Shown: in pieces, positions 36,330 through 44,786 of the stretch
How positions within the stretch are numbered: the stretch's first letter is position 1
How the letters are laid out: each line of letters begins with the position of its first letter
Source of the DNA: UBA1930 sp943368475
Lineage (GTDB): Bacteria; Bacteroidota; Bacteroidia; Chitinophagales; Chitinophagaceae
Reading direction: 5' to 3'
NCBI GenBank assembly: GCA_943368475.1
Contig: CALRLF020000012.1
Span: forward strand, 8,786 to 72,785
Length of the DNA: 64,000 nucleotides
Notes under the pieces: generated by a model
What the model was told of the DNA's origin: nothing
The model's input: only the letters and a program-made list of their open reading frames with translations
The model's database searches: none
Translations under genes and position numbers: made by a program

Positions 36330-38246
36330 ATGAATAAATACTTTTTCAAAGGACTAATATTAATTATTTTAGTTCTAATTCGGTTTCAGTCTTTTTCAAC
36401 TATATACTATGTTGCCAATACAGGAAGCGATTCCAATACAGGTACAATTACTTCACCATTTTTAAGTATTCAAAGAGCTCAAAATGCTGTTGTTGCTGGA
36501 GATACAGTTTATGTACGTGGTGGTACGTTTGCAATGGCTGAATCTCAAATTGCACAATACTCTTCTATTTGGGCTTATGTAACCTTATTAAACAAAAGTG
36601 GCACATCGGGTAAGAGAATTAATTACTGGGCTTATCCTGGTGAAAAACCAGTGTTCAATTATGCTGCTGTAAATCCTGCTGGTTATCGTATTCATGCTTT
36701 TCAGGTAACAGGTTCTTGGATACATATTAAAGGTTTAGAAGTTGTTGGTGTGCAGGTAAATATTACTGCACATACACAAAGTGAATGTTTCGAAAATCAA
36801 GGAAGTAACAATATTTATGAAATGCTGAGTATGCATGATGGTAAAGCCATTGGCTTCTATTTAACCAAAGGTGGTAATAACCTAATTTTAAATTGTGATG
36901 CGTACAATAACTGGGACAATATTTCAGAAAATAAATTGGGCGGAAATACCGACGGTTTTGGCTTTCATGCAAACAATGATGGTGTAGGGTACACCAATAA
37001 TGTTTTCAGAGGTTGCCGGGCATGGTTTAACAGCGATGATGGATTTGATTGTATCAATGCTTTTGAAGCAGTACGTTTTGAAAACTGTTGGGCATTTTAC
37101 AATGGCTACTCCACTTCATTTGCTAGCTTAGGCGATGGGAATGGTTTTAAAGCTGGTGGTTATGGGGTTTCAACAGCACCAAGTGTGCCAGCTGTTATTC
37201 CACGTAATACCGTACAATTTTGTTTGGCAGTGCGTAATAAATCCAGTGGTTTTTATGCCAATCACCATTTGGGTGGAAATAACTGGTACAATAACTCGGC
37301 TTATTATAATGCGACCAATTATAATATGCTTAATAGAACTGCTGATTATACAGCTGACGTTGCAGGTTACGACCACAACATGAAAAATAATTTAGGCTGG
37401 GGAGCAAGAAGTACTGAATACAGTAATATTAATTTTACTACTTGTAATGCCGATACCAACGCTTTTAACTTGCCTGTAACCATTAATAGTGCTGATTTTT
37501 TAAGTACTGATATGGCTTTACTTACAACTGTAAGAAATGCGGATGGAAGTTTGCCCAACATCAACTTTATGCAATTGGCTGCCAATAGCGATGCTATTGA
37601 TAAGGGCTTAAACATTGGGTTTGCTTATAATGGAGTAGCACCAGATTTAGGCTGTTTTGAAAGTAATTACAATACTTTACCTGTTGCGTTACTTTCATTT
37701 ACTGCGTTTGTAAATAAACAAAATGCAGTTGTATTGAATTGGCAAATTAGTGATCAGCTAAACAATAAAGGATGGGAGATTGAACGATGTGTATTAAACA
37801 ATACTGCAATGGTTGAATGGAAGAAGATTGGTTTTGTTGCAGCTACAGAATTTACGAATGGCAATAAATTTAGTTATACTGACGTGAATCTGTTATCAGG
37901 TAATACCTACCAATATCGTTTAAAGCAAATAGATAATGATGGAAGTTTTAAGTACAGTAAAATACTAATTGTAAAATTGATTAGCGATAAAACTACTGGA
38001 TTAAAAGTATATCCCAACCCAATACAGGAAAACTCTGTTGTGCAGTACAATTTAAATAAGCCTTCCATTGTTCAATTAAGTGTATATAATTTACAAGGTG
38101 GTTTAATTAAACAATGGACAAATGCAACGCAACAAGCAGGAATGCAATTTGTACAATTAAATCAACTGAATTTGCCAATAAATGGTAACTGTGTTATACG
38201 ATTGAAGCATGATGAAATAGAGGAATCGTTACTGCTAATAAAATAA
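36330..38246 (+). CDS. PL9-like pectate lyase with T9SS sorting domain
   Basis: 638 aa from ATG 36330; an in-frame TTG 24 bp upstream is rejected. A signal peptide (1-23) precedes a right-handed parallel beta-helix (about 25-430). PL9-like landmarks are YYVANTGSDSNTGT, NTDGFGFHANN, NSDDGFD (234-240) and GNGFKAGG with K274, in the place of the family's catalytic Lys. A cargo linker (VLNWQISDQLNNKGWEIER) and a Por tail end the protein. It should cleave polygalacturonate-type polymers by beta-elimination outside the cell. The exact substrate is not certain. Confidence 0.85.
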   Translation: MNKYFFKGLILIILVLIRFQSFSTIYYVANTGSDSNTGTITSPFLSIQRAQNAVVAGDTVYVRGGTFAMAESQIAQYSSIWAYVTLLNKSGTSGKRINYWAYPGEKPVFNYAAVNPAGYRIHAFQVTGSWIHIKGLEVVGVQVNITAHTQSECFENQGSNNIYEMLSMHDGKAIGFYLTKGGNNLILNCDAYNNWDNISENKLGGNTDGFGFHANNDGVGYTNNVFRGCRAWFNSDDGFDCINAFEAVRFENCWAFYNGYSTSFASLGDGNGFKAGGYGVSTAPSVPAVIPRNTVQFCLAVRNKSSGFYANHHLGGNNWYNNSAYYNATNYNMLNRTADYTADVAGYDHNMKNNLGWGARSTEYSNINFTTCNADTNAFNLPVTINSADFLSTDMALLTTVRNADGSLPNINFMQLAANSDAIDKGLNIGFAYNGVAPDLGCFESNYNTLPVALLSFTAFVNKQNAVVLNWQISDQLNNKGWEIERCVLNNTAMVEWKKIGFVAATEFTNGNKFSYTDVNLLSGNTYQYRLKQIDNDGSFKYSKILIVKLISDKTTGLKVYPNPIQENSVVQYNLNKPSIVQLSVYNLQGGLIKQWTNATQQAGMQFVQLNQLNLPINGNCVIRLKHDEIEESLLLIK

Positions 38247-38308
38247 CCAATCTCTTTTTATGTAATTGTAGGTGAAAAATTATCTTCAAGCATTAAGTAT
38301 TGCTTTTT

Positions 38309-39478
38309 ATGAAGAGAATATTTCTTTCGCTGCTGATAATTTATACAGTATCAACACAATTACAAGCTCAACAATCTGTTGTATGTTTAACCAAACAATA
38401 CAATCCTCATTATTCTAATGGACTGGGCTGGAATGGTAAAATGGCATGTGTAGCTGATAACTATTTTTTATGGGATAATGGCAAAACATTAAGAGTAAAG
38501 TTTTTAAGTGGAAGCAAGGTTATACAACAAAATATTCAGCAAATTGTAAAAGAATTTGAGCAATATGTAAACCTGAAATTTCAATTTGTTGAGGATTTAG
38601 CACACTTAAGAATCGATTTCAATAACCAAAAAATAATTAGCTCAGCTATTGGAACAATGAGTTTAATGTTTGAGCAAGAAGAATCAACATTAACCATTGA
38701 TACAAGTTTTTATACAAACAAAGCAATCTTTCGAATGCATGTATTGCATACCCTTTGCCATGCAATTGGCATACAGGATGAAATTATTGATGAAGCTGTA
38801 AATTGGAATACCAACAACCTGAAAACTTACTTTTCTACTTTAAAAAATGATAAATCATATTACTTAACACTTGAAGAGCTAAAACAAAAATACCTGCTCA
38901 ATTTCACAAGCAGTATGAAGTATGATGCAGCTTCTATTATGACAGCCCCATTGCCTAAGGCAGTTATACAATCAACTACAGCTGTACAATGGAATACAAC
39001 ATTTTCTCAAAAAGATAAACAACATTTAGCAGCACTTTATCCCAAAAGAGAAACAACAAAAGTAGATATCACCATACCTGTACTTAGCTTTAAGAATTTA
39101 GTAATCAAACGTTCAGCCACCAAACAAGGTGTTTCGTTTTATCCTCAATTTGAAATGACTACCTGCAATAAAAATACTATTTACAATTTGTTATTGTTTG
39201 TGTATAACGAGCAGGGTAAGCCATTGTACAATAAAAATGAAATGTATAATTTAGACAATCAATTAGGCGATGTTTTTGTACTGGAAAGATGTACAGGTAA
39301 TGAAGGCAAAATAAATAGCCCCAAGCTAGATGGCATTCAATTCTTTTTACCAGATTATTTGATAAAAAGAAATGCTACTCAGCCCAAATTATTTGTTTCA
39401 TTTAAAGTGTATTATCAGGATTATGATTATGAAGGCAAATGGTTGTATGAAAGCAAACTTTTTGAATTGAAATATTAA
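38309..39478 (+). CDS. Catalytically dead astacin-like protein
   Basis: 389 aa from ATG 38309, with a signal peptide (1-20). It aligns along its length with the astacin at 7.8-9.0 kb (YFLWDNGKTLRVKFLSGSK, SMKYDAASIM, KQHLAALYPKRE). The zinc motif has decayed from HEFGHAIGLMH to HTLCHAIGIQD: the catalytic Glu is T148 and the third His is D157. The Met-turn reads SIMTAP instead of SIMHYP. The frame is intact over 389 codons, so this looks like a maintained pseudoenzyme rather than a pseudogene. No ligand is known. Confidence 0.85.
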   Translation: MKRIFLSLLIIYTVSTQLQAQQSVVCLTKQYNPHYSNGLGWNGKMACVADNYFLWDNGKTLRVKFLSGSKVIQQNIQQIVKEFEQYVNLKFQFVEDLAHLRIDFNNQKIISSAIGTMSLMFEQEESTLTIDTSFYTNKAIFRMHVLHTLCHAIGIQDEIIDEAVNWNTNNLKTYFSTLKNDKSYYLTLEELKQKYLLNFTSSMKYDAASIMTAPLPKAVIQSTTAVQWNTTFSQKDKQHLAALYPKRETTKVDITIPVLSFKNLVIKRSATKQGVSFYPQFEMTTCNKNTIYNLLLFVYNEQGKPLYNKNEMYNLDNQLGDVFVLERCTGNEGKINSPKLDGIQFFLPDYLIKRNATQPKLFVSFKVYYQDYDYEGKWLYESKLFELKY

Positions 39479-39513
39479 TTAGTTGGTAAAAATGATCCAC
39501 AAAGTACAAAGCC

Positions 39514-39603
39514 CTGACTAGTGCCCTGCTAGTCAGCAGGATTTTCAACAACGCCACCCGATAGCTATCGGGTAATGTCTAATTGAAATACTACAGCTGG
39601 TTG
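39514..39603 (-). repeat. Dispersed intergenic repeat, copy D, with nested palindromes
   Basis: On the minus strand it begins ACCAGCTGTAGTATTTCAAT and contains GTGGCGTTGTTGAAAATCC. It carries the 18-bp palindrome ACCCGATAGCTATCGGGT (39556-39573) and two mutually exclusive hairpins: CTGACTAG/CTAGTCAG (39514-39536) and CCTGCT/AGCAGG (39525-39540). Confidence 0.75.
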
Positions 39604-39682
39604 CATAAAATAATTTGTATTGAATTCTTTTGTAAATGGATAAAGCTTATCTTCAACCTGCACATTTTTAAACCAGCTTCAT

Positions 39683-40732
39683 ATGAAACATTTTAGATTT
39701 TACGACAAGCAACAGGTTTTGGCTTATACTAAAATTCGCAGGTTTGAAACTAAGTTAGGGGAACGAATTAGGTGTATTTCCCCTGCCTCTAATTTAGAAG
39801 AAGCATTGCAACAACCTTCTATTAAATATGTATTATTTGGTGTGCCTGAAGATATTGGTGTAAAAGCCAATAATGGAATGGGTGGTGCAGATAGTGCATG
39901 GCATCCCTTTTTGCAATCTTTCTTAAATACGCAAAGCAATGATTTTTTAGATGGAAATGAAGTGCTTTTATTGGGTCATTTTGATTTTAACGATGTAGCC
40001 AGTTTAATTGATAACAATGCCGATAATTATGAAGAGAAGTTAGCAGCTTACCGTCATGCTGTAAATATGATTGATGATGAAGTAGAGCAGCTGATGCACA
40101 TGATTACACAAAATAGAAAAATGCCTATTGTAATTGGTGGTGGTCACAACAATGCTTACCCATGTATTAAAGGTGCTGCAAAGGGTTGGTATAAAGCTGG
40201 TGTGATAGAATTGGCGCAAATAAATGTAATGAATTTAGATGCTCATGCTGATTACCGACCAATGGAAGGAAGGCACAGTGGCAATGCTTTCAGGTATGCA
40301 GAAGAAGATGGTTATTTAGAAAAGTATTGTGTACTTGGTTTGCATGAAAATTATATTCAGCAAAATGTATGGATGGATATTGTGAATAATCCTTTTATGG
40401 ATTGTATTACGTATGAGGATATTTTTTTGCATGAAAAAAGAACTTTTACCCAAGCCATTGCTCATGCAGTTGACTTTACAGATGACACTTTGGTGGGCAT
40501 AGAATTAGACTTAGATTGTATTGAACATACTTTAAGCAGTGCTGCAACGCCTGTTGGTATTACAGTAAATCATGCAAGGCAGTACATACATTTTGCAACT
40601 GCTGAAAGTAAGCCTGCCTACCTGCATATTTGTGAAGGTGCAACACAATTAAGTGATGGACGAACAGATGTTTCTACAGGTAAACTAATTAGTTATTTGG
40701 TTAGCGATTTTTTAAAAGCCATGGCTATTTAG
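39683..40732 (+). CDS. Formimidoylglutamase (arginase family)
   Basis: 349 aa. It has the manganese-binding motifs of ureohydrolases: GGGHNN (near 152), NLDAHADYRP (near 185) and ELDLDCI (near 273), plus GVPEDIGVKANNGMGGAD at the N-terminus. The long form with this N-terminus fits the Bacteroidota formimidoylglutamase branch, which splits formimidoylglutamate in histidine degradation. No other histidine-utilisation gene is adjacent, so an agmatinase-like activity is not excluded. Confidence 0.82.
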   Translation: MKHFRFYDKQQVLAYTKIRRFETKLGERIRCISPASNLEEALQQPSIKYVLFGVPEDIGVKANNGMGGADSAWHPFLQSFLNTQSNDFLDGNEVLLLGHFDFNDVASLIDNNADNYEEKLAAYRHAVNMIDDEVEQLMHMITQNRKMPIVIGGGHNNAYPCIKGAAKGWYKAGVIELAQINVMNLDAHADYRPMEGRHSGNAFRYAEEDGYLEKYCVLGLHENYIQQNVWMDIVNNPFMDCITYEDIFLHEKRTFTQAIAHAVDFTDDTLVGIELDLDCIEHTLSSAATPVGITVNHARQYIHFATAESKPAYLHICEGATQLSDGRTDVSTGKLISYLVSDFLKAMAI

Positions 40733-40827
40733 TGTAAAATTGATTTTTTTTATACTAATATTGTAAACAATCCGTTGTATAATTAATTGCCCCCCAGTAA
40801 TTTATAAGCATAACCCTAAGTCTATTG

Positions 40828-41793
40828 ATGCTAAGATTAGTATGTATACTGTTCTTCTGTAGCTGTGCATGTAACTTATGTGCACAAGACTTTATTGTTG
40901 AAATTCCCAAACAAAAGAAAAACGAGTTTGCTAAAAGCTTCGTTAAACTCTTAAACGATGCTCCTCAAAATTTTAAAGAAACTAAAGAGAAGCCTGTTAA
41001 GGGTGGCGACTCTGCTCATCCAGGTGTAACAGTACTGCATAGTGGCGTTAAACTTAAAGGAGCATTACCTGGTAAAATTGTATTGGATACGATTCCTTTT
41101 GCAGAATACGTTTTTGGTCGTTTTGAAACAATGGATGATGCCGAAGCTGCATTTGTAAACTTAAGCAACAGTATTGCAGAGGGCATGAATCGAAAAGTAT
41201 TGTTTAAAAATGAAGATGGCAATGGCAAAACCAGTTTGGTAAAGCAAACCAAAATTGCGTTTACCCAAAACAGTGGTTTTTTTCTGTACAATATTTTTGT
41301 GCAATTACACCGAAATACAAACGATAGTTCTTTACAATTACTGTTAAAAATTAAAGCAGGCAAGCCGCCTTATTACCACAAAATAATGTCGAACGAACCT
41401 GTAAGTAGTTTTATGTTTGTAGGACAGTTAAAGAATCAATTACCTGTTTTTCAAAAGCAAAGCTGGCAAGGTTGCTTAGGTAATTTGCAACCCTTTATTT
41501 GTAAAGGAACCAGAAAAAGTAAAGACACCATTATTGTAGTTTATACAAAAAATGGAATGCAAGATTTACCCGATGCTCGAAAAGAATTTGAAGCTGCATT
41601 AAGCAATATGAGGGTTTGTATGAATAACGATTATGTGTATTATTTGCCAATTACAAGCGGTAATAAGTTAAAAGAAGTTGCTTTTGTAAAGTTTGATGAT
41701 ATCGAGAAAAAAAATCCACGCATTTTAAAGCTTACCATGATTGAAGAAAGCAAAACTGAATATGTCTTAGAGTTGGGCTTTGTGTACAAATAG
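40828..41793 (+). CDS. Exported protein of unknown function
   Basis: 321 aa from ATG 40828 (TTG three bases upstream is less likely). A signal peptide (about 1-20, CACNLCAQ) is clear. The rest has mixed alpha/beta character without membrane helices, with GVTVLHSGVKLKGALPGKIVLDTIPFAEYVFGRF near the start and a pair of Cys near residues 210-220. I do not recognise the family. It stands alone, with an inverted repeat between it and the convergent ABC-F gene. Confidence 0.75.
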   Translation: MLRLVCILFFCSCACNLCAQDFIVEIPKQKKNEFAKSFVKLLNDAPQNFKETKEKPVKGGDSAHPGVTVLHSGVKLKGALPGKIVLDTIPFAEYVFGRFETMDDAEAAFVNLSNSIAEGMNRKVLFKNEDGNGKTSLVKQTKIAFTQNSGFFLYNIFVQLHRNTNDSSLQLLLKIKAGKPPYYHKIMSNEPVSSFMFVGQLKNQLPVFQKQSWQGCLGNLQPFICKGTRKSKDTIIVVYTKNGMQDLPDARKEFEAALSNMRVCMNNDYVYYLPITSGNKLKEVAFVKFDDIEKKNPRILKLTMIEESKTEYVLELGFVYK

Positions 41794-41801
41794 TATTTTT
41801 C

Positions 41802-41876
41802 ATCAGAGAGTAACAGAGTAACAAAGAATATTTTTAGCTTTCTCTGTGCAACCCCTTAACTCCATAACTCTGTGAT
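41802..41876. repeat. Inverted CAGAGAGT/ACTCTGTG micro-repeat
   Basis: Arms ATCAGAGAGT (41802-41811) and ACTCTGTGAT (41867-41876) pair at 9 of 10 positions; inner segments GTAACAAAGA and TCTTTCTCTGTG-like words also pair partly. It fills the gap between two convergent genes and could help termination, though there is no clean T run. Confidence 0.55.
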
Positions 41877-41882
41877 AAAGTG

Positions 41883-43841
41883 TTATCCAATCTTAGCTTC
41901 CAGCTCCATAATTTGTTCAAACATTTTTTCGTAGCGATTATCAGCCTGAACTTTTTCTTCTTTTACTTTCTTGTATTCAGCTTCCAGTTTGGCAAACTCA
42001 ACATGGTTGGTATAGTTTTCAGGTTTTGCCAAATCCAATTCTATTTGTTCTTTCTTTTTGTTAATGTTGTTTACTTCTTCTTCAACCTTAGCAAACTTTT
42101 TTTGCAACTGCTTTAAATCATTTTTCAGCGTAGTTAATTCATGGTTGCTTTGTTGTGGTTTCTCTTCTTTCTTTTTCTCCACCACAGTTTCTTTTTTGGC
42201 AGGTGCAGCAGCCTCTTTTTCGGCTAAGGCTTTTTGTTTGGCCATACGTTCGTTCCACTCAACCCATTCTTGATAAGAACCTTTAAATTCTTTGATTTCA
42301 TGGTCAACAATTTCCCAAATTTTATTGGCCGTTTTCGAAATAAAGTAACGGTCGTGACTTACTAAAATTAAACTGCCTTCGTACTTGTTCAATGCATCAG
42401 CCAATAACTCAACACTGTGCATGTCTAAGTGGTTCGTAGGTTCATCTAGCATTAAAAAGTTGCTTTTACTCACAATTACTTTTGCCAATGCAACCCTTGC
42501 TTTTTCACCACCACTCAATACTTTAATTTTCTTATCAGCATCATCGCCACTAAATAAAAAGCAACCCAATAAAGCCCTTAATTCAAGCTCGGTTTTTTTA
42601 CTACCACATTCTAGCATTTCATCTAAAATGGTATTGTTCAAGTTCAATGCTTCTAGCTGATGTTGGGCATAAAAACTTTCCTGAACATTATGCCCCCATT
42701 CTCTTGCACCTTCAAAAGTTTCGGTGCCAGCAATAATTCTTAGTAAAGTAGATTTACCCTTTCCGTTGGCACCAATTAAAGCAATTTTATCGCCTCTATC
42801 AATTTCGGCAGTACCATTTTTTACAATTTCAATATCACCAAAACTTTTGCTCACATGTTTTAAAGAAGCAATAATTTTTCCCGGTTGTTTATCTACCTGA
42901 AAATTAATTTTAATGTTGGGTCTTTCTAAACTAACGTTTTCAATACGTTCAATTTTATCCAGTCGTTTTACAATACTTTGTGCAGCAGCAGCTTTGCTGG
43001 CTTTGGCTTTAAAGCGTTCAACAAATCGTTCTTGTTGGCGAATATAATCCTGCTGATTTTCGTAAGCCTTTTGCTGCATGTCTATACGAATGGCTTTCTC
43101 TGTTTCGTAATATTCATAATCGCCACTGTAAATGTGTAACTCTTGTTGATACACTTCTACAATTTTATTTACCATTCTATTTAAGAAAAATTTATCATGG
43201 CTCACAATCACTACACTGCCTTGATAATGCAACAAATATTTTTCTAACCACTCAATACTTGGTAAATCCAGGTGATTGGTAGGTTCATCTAACAACAAAA
43301 CATCGGGCTGTTGTAAAATCATTTTAGCCAATAAAACTCGCATTCTCCAACCCCCACTAAATTCTTTGTAGGGTCTGTGCAAATGCTGGTTTTCGAAACC
43401 CAATCCTTGCAATACTTCTTCTGTTCTATGATGTATGGTGTAACCACCAGCAACTTCTAAATCGTGTAAACGTTCACTGTATAACAACAACAATGCTTCG
43501 TCTTCATATTCAGTTTCTAAACGTTTGCCCAACTCTTCAATTTCTTTTTCTAATGCTTTCACACGTTCAAAAGCACCCATAGCTACTTCTAAAATAGATT
43601 CGTTGGTATCAAAGCTCAATAAGTCTTGATGCAAATAACCAATGGTGGTTTCTCTGCCTTTTTCAACAGTGCCTTTGCTGGGTGTGTACTGACCAACCAA
43701 CACTTTAAGTAAGGTTGATTTTCCTGTACCATTATATCCAATTAATCCAACTCTGTCTCCTGGTTGAATATGCCATGTAGCATCTTCTACAATTACCCTT
43801 GCACCAAATTCGAACGTAACATTTTGTAACCCTAATAACAT
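41883..43841 (-). CDS. ABC-F family ATP-binding protein
   Basis: 652 aa, soluble, with two ABC domains. Domain 1 has Walker A GYNGTGKST (about 35-43), signature FSGGWRMR and Walker B LLLDEPTNHLD. Domain 2 has GANGKGKST, LSGGEKARVALAK and MLDEPTNHLD. A long linker joins the two domains and a charged coiled-coil tail (about 545-652, KKETVVEKKKEEKPQQ...) ends the protein, as in Uup/YdiF-type members. ABC-F proteins act on ribosomes in translation; an antibiotic-protection role cannot be inferred from sequence alone. Confidence 0.93.
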   Translation of the reverse strand: MLLGLQNVTFEFGARVIVEDATWHIQPGDRVGLIGYNGTGKSTLLKVLVGQYTPSKGTVEKGRETTIGYLHQDLLSFDTNESILEVAMGAFERVKALEKEIEELGKRLETEYEDEALLLLYSERLHDLEVAGGYTIHHRTEEVLQGLGFENQHLHRPYKEFSGGWRMRVLLAKMILQQPDVLLLDEPTNHLDLPSIEWLEKYLLHYQGSVVIVSHDKFFLNRMVNKIVEVYQQELHIYSGDYEYYETEKAIRIDMQQKAYENQQDYIRQQERFVERFKAKASKAAAAQSIVKRLDKIERIENVSLERPNIKINFQVDKQPGKIIASLKHVSKSFGDIEIVKNGTAEIDRGDKIALIGANGKGKSTLLRIIAGTETFEGAREWGHNVQESFYAQHQLEALNLNNTILDEMLECGSKKTELELRALLGCFLFSGDDADKKIKVLSGGEKARVALAKVIVSKSNFLMLDEPTNHLDMHSVELLADALNKYEGSLILVSHDRYFISKTANKIWEIVDHEIKEFKGSYQEWVEWNERMAKQKALAEKEAAAPAKKETVVEKKKEEKPQQSNHELTTLKNDLKQLQKKFAKVEEEVNNINKKKEQIELDLAKPENYTNHVEFAKLEAEYKKVKEEKVQADNRYEKMFEQIMELEAKIG

Positions 43842-43856
43842 ACTATTAATTTTTTG

Positions 43857-43940
43857 TAACCAGCTTTTGAATTGCTATTTGGCTTTAGTTGCGTTGTTGA
43901 AAATCCTGCTGACCAGCAGGACACCCTTCATCGCTTTATT
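43857..43940 (+). repeat. Dispersed intergenic repeat, copy E
   Basis: Begins TAACCAGCTTTTGAATTG and reads GTTGCGTTGTTGAAAATCC, then CCTGCTGACCAGCAGG, then ACACCCTTCATCGCTTTA. The inner part GCGTTGTTGAAAATCCTGCTGA matches copy D in reverse orientation. Confidence 0.72.
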
Positions 43941-44080
43941 CAACACTCAACTGTTTTATGATGAGATTAAAGCCTTTAGTCCATTATTTTTCAGCCGCAA
44001 ATGTAACCCTTGCAGGCATTCTAAATTGCACCTAAACAGTATTTGCTTTTAAAGCAAACAGAAATATCTGTTTATTAATT

Positions 44081-44088
44081 TACATTTG
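44081..44088 (+). promoter_or_regulatory. Candidate -7 element (TACATTTG)
   Basis: Matches TAnnTTTG and lies 20 bp before the lipoprotein start codon. No TTTG is seen at the proper -33 distance, so this is a half-site call. Confidence 0.4.
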
Positions 44089-44107
44089 CCCAATAAAACA
44101 GTATAAT

Positions 44108-44689
44108 ATGAGAAAAATAGCTTGTATAATAGCAGTAGTATTGCTGGCAGCATGTGGCGGTAAAGACGAAAAAGCAAAAGTAGAACCAACACCAGTTGCT
44201 CCATTAACCACTAGTAAAAATTCAGAAGTGTTTAATAAGTCTTTTGGCGAAGTATTGGATGCTTACTTTCATTTAAAAGACAATTTTATTACCGAAAGCG
44301 ATACCATGATTGTTTTGTATGCCAAAAAAATGATGGTATACACCGATAACCTGAAAATAGATGAACTAAAAGGCGATGCAGGCATTGCTGAGAACGCAAA
44401 AGCTTTTGCACAAAGTATTTCAGCCGAATTAAAGGGCTTGTTTGGTGAAAAAGAGTTATTGAAAAGAAGAAAATCTTTCAATATGCTTACTGACCAATTG
44501 TACAATTTAATACGTATCGTACAGTACGATCAAATGACCATTTACCATTTACATACCGATAAAGCTTTTGATGATGGAGATGGCAACGCCTATTGGTTAA
44601 GTAAAACATCGGACATTAAAAATCCGTACAAACCACAAAATATGCTTACCACAGGCGATGTAGCAGATTCTTTAGTGTATAAAAAATAA
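44108..44689 (+). CDS. DUF3347-like lipoprotein
   Basis: 193 aa. A lipoprotein signal ends in LLAAC with C16. The body is helical and fits the DUF3347 pattern (DAYFHLKDNFITESDTMIVLYAKKM ... AYWLSKTSDIKNPYKPQNMLTTGDV). In the DUF3347 proteins I know, the turn before GNAYWLS carries a Cys/Met metal-binding stretch (type HCPMA) and the end reads MLTCG. Here these are HTDKA and MLTTG, so the presumed copper-binding residues are missing. The function is therefore unclear. A terminator follows the gene. Confidence 0.7.
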   Translation: MRKIACIIAVVLLAACGGKDEKAKVEPTPVAPLTTSKNSEVFNKSFGEVLDAYFHLKDNFITESDTMIVLYAKKMMVYTDNLKIDELKGDAGIAENAKAFAQSISAELKGLFGEKELLKRRKSFNMLTDQLYNLIRIVQYDQMTIYHLHTDKAFDDGDGNAYWLSKTSDIKNPYKPQNMLTTGDVADSLVYKK

Positions 44690-44715
44690 ACAATTAATTA
44701 TACCAAAAAATTAAC

Positions 44716-44749
44716 AAAGCCTCCTTGCAACTTTGCAGGAGGTTTTTTG
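44716..44749 (+). terminator. Rho-independent terminator
   Basis: CCTCCTTGCA/TGCAGGAGG with one bulged T and a short loop, followed by TTTTTTG. It lies after the DUF3347-like gene. Confidence 0.82.
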
Positions 44750-44786
44750 TTTGATAATTTTCAATACAGGTTTATAATATTTTGCA

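Noticed and set aside
38309..39478. Second active astacin
   Set aside because: The catalytic Glu and third zinc-binding His are replaced, so protease activity is not expected.
41883..43841. ABC-F protein as an antibiotic resistance determinant
   Set aside because: Housekeeping ABC-F proteins look the same at this level and the context is not that of a resistance island.
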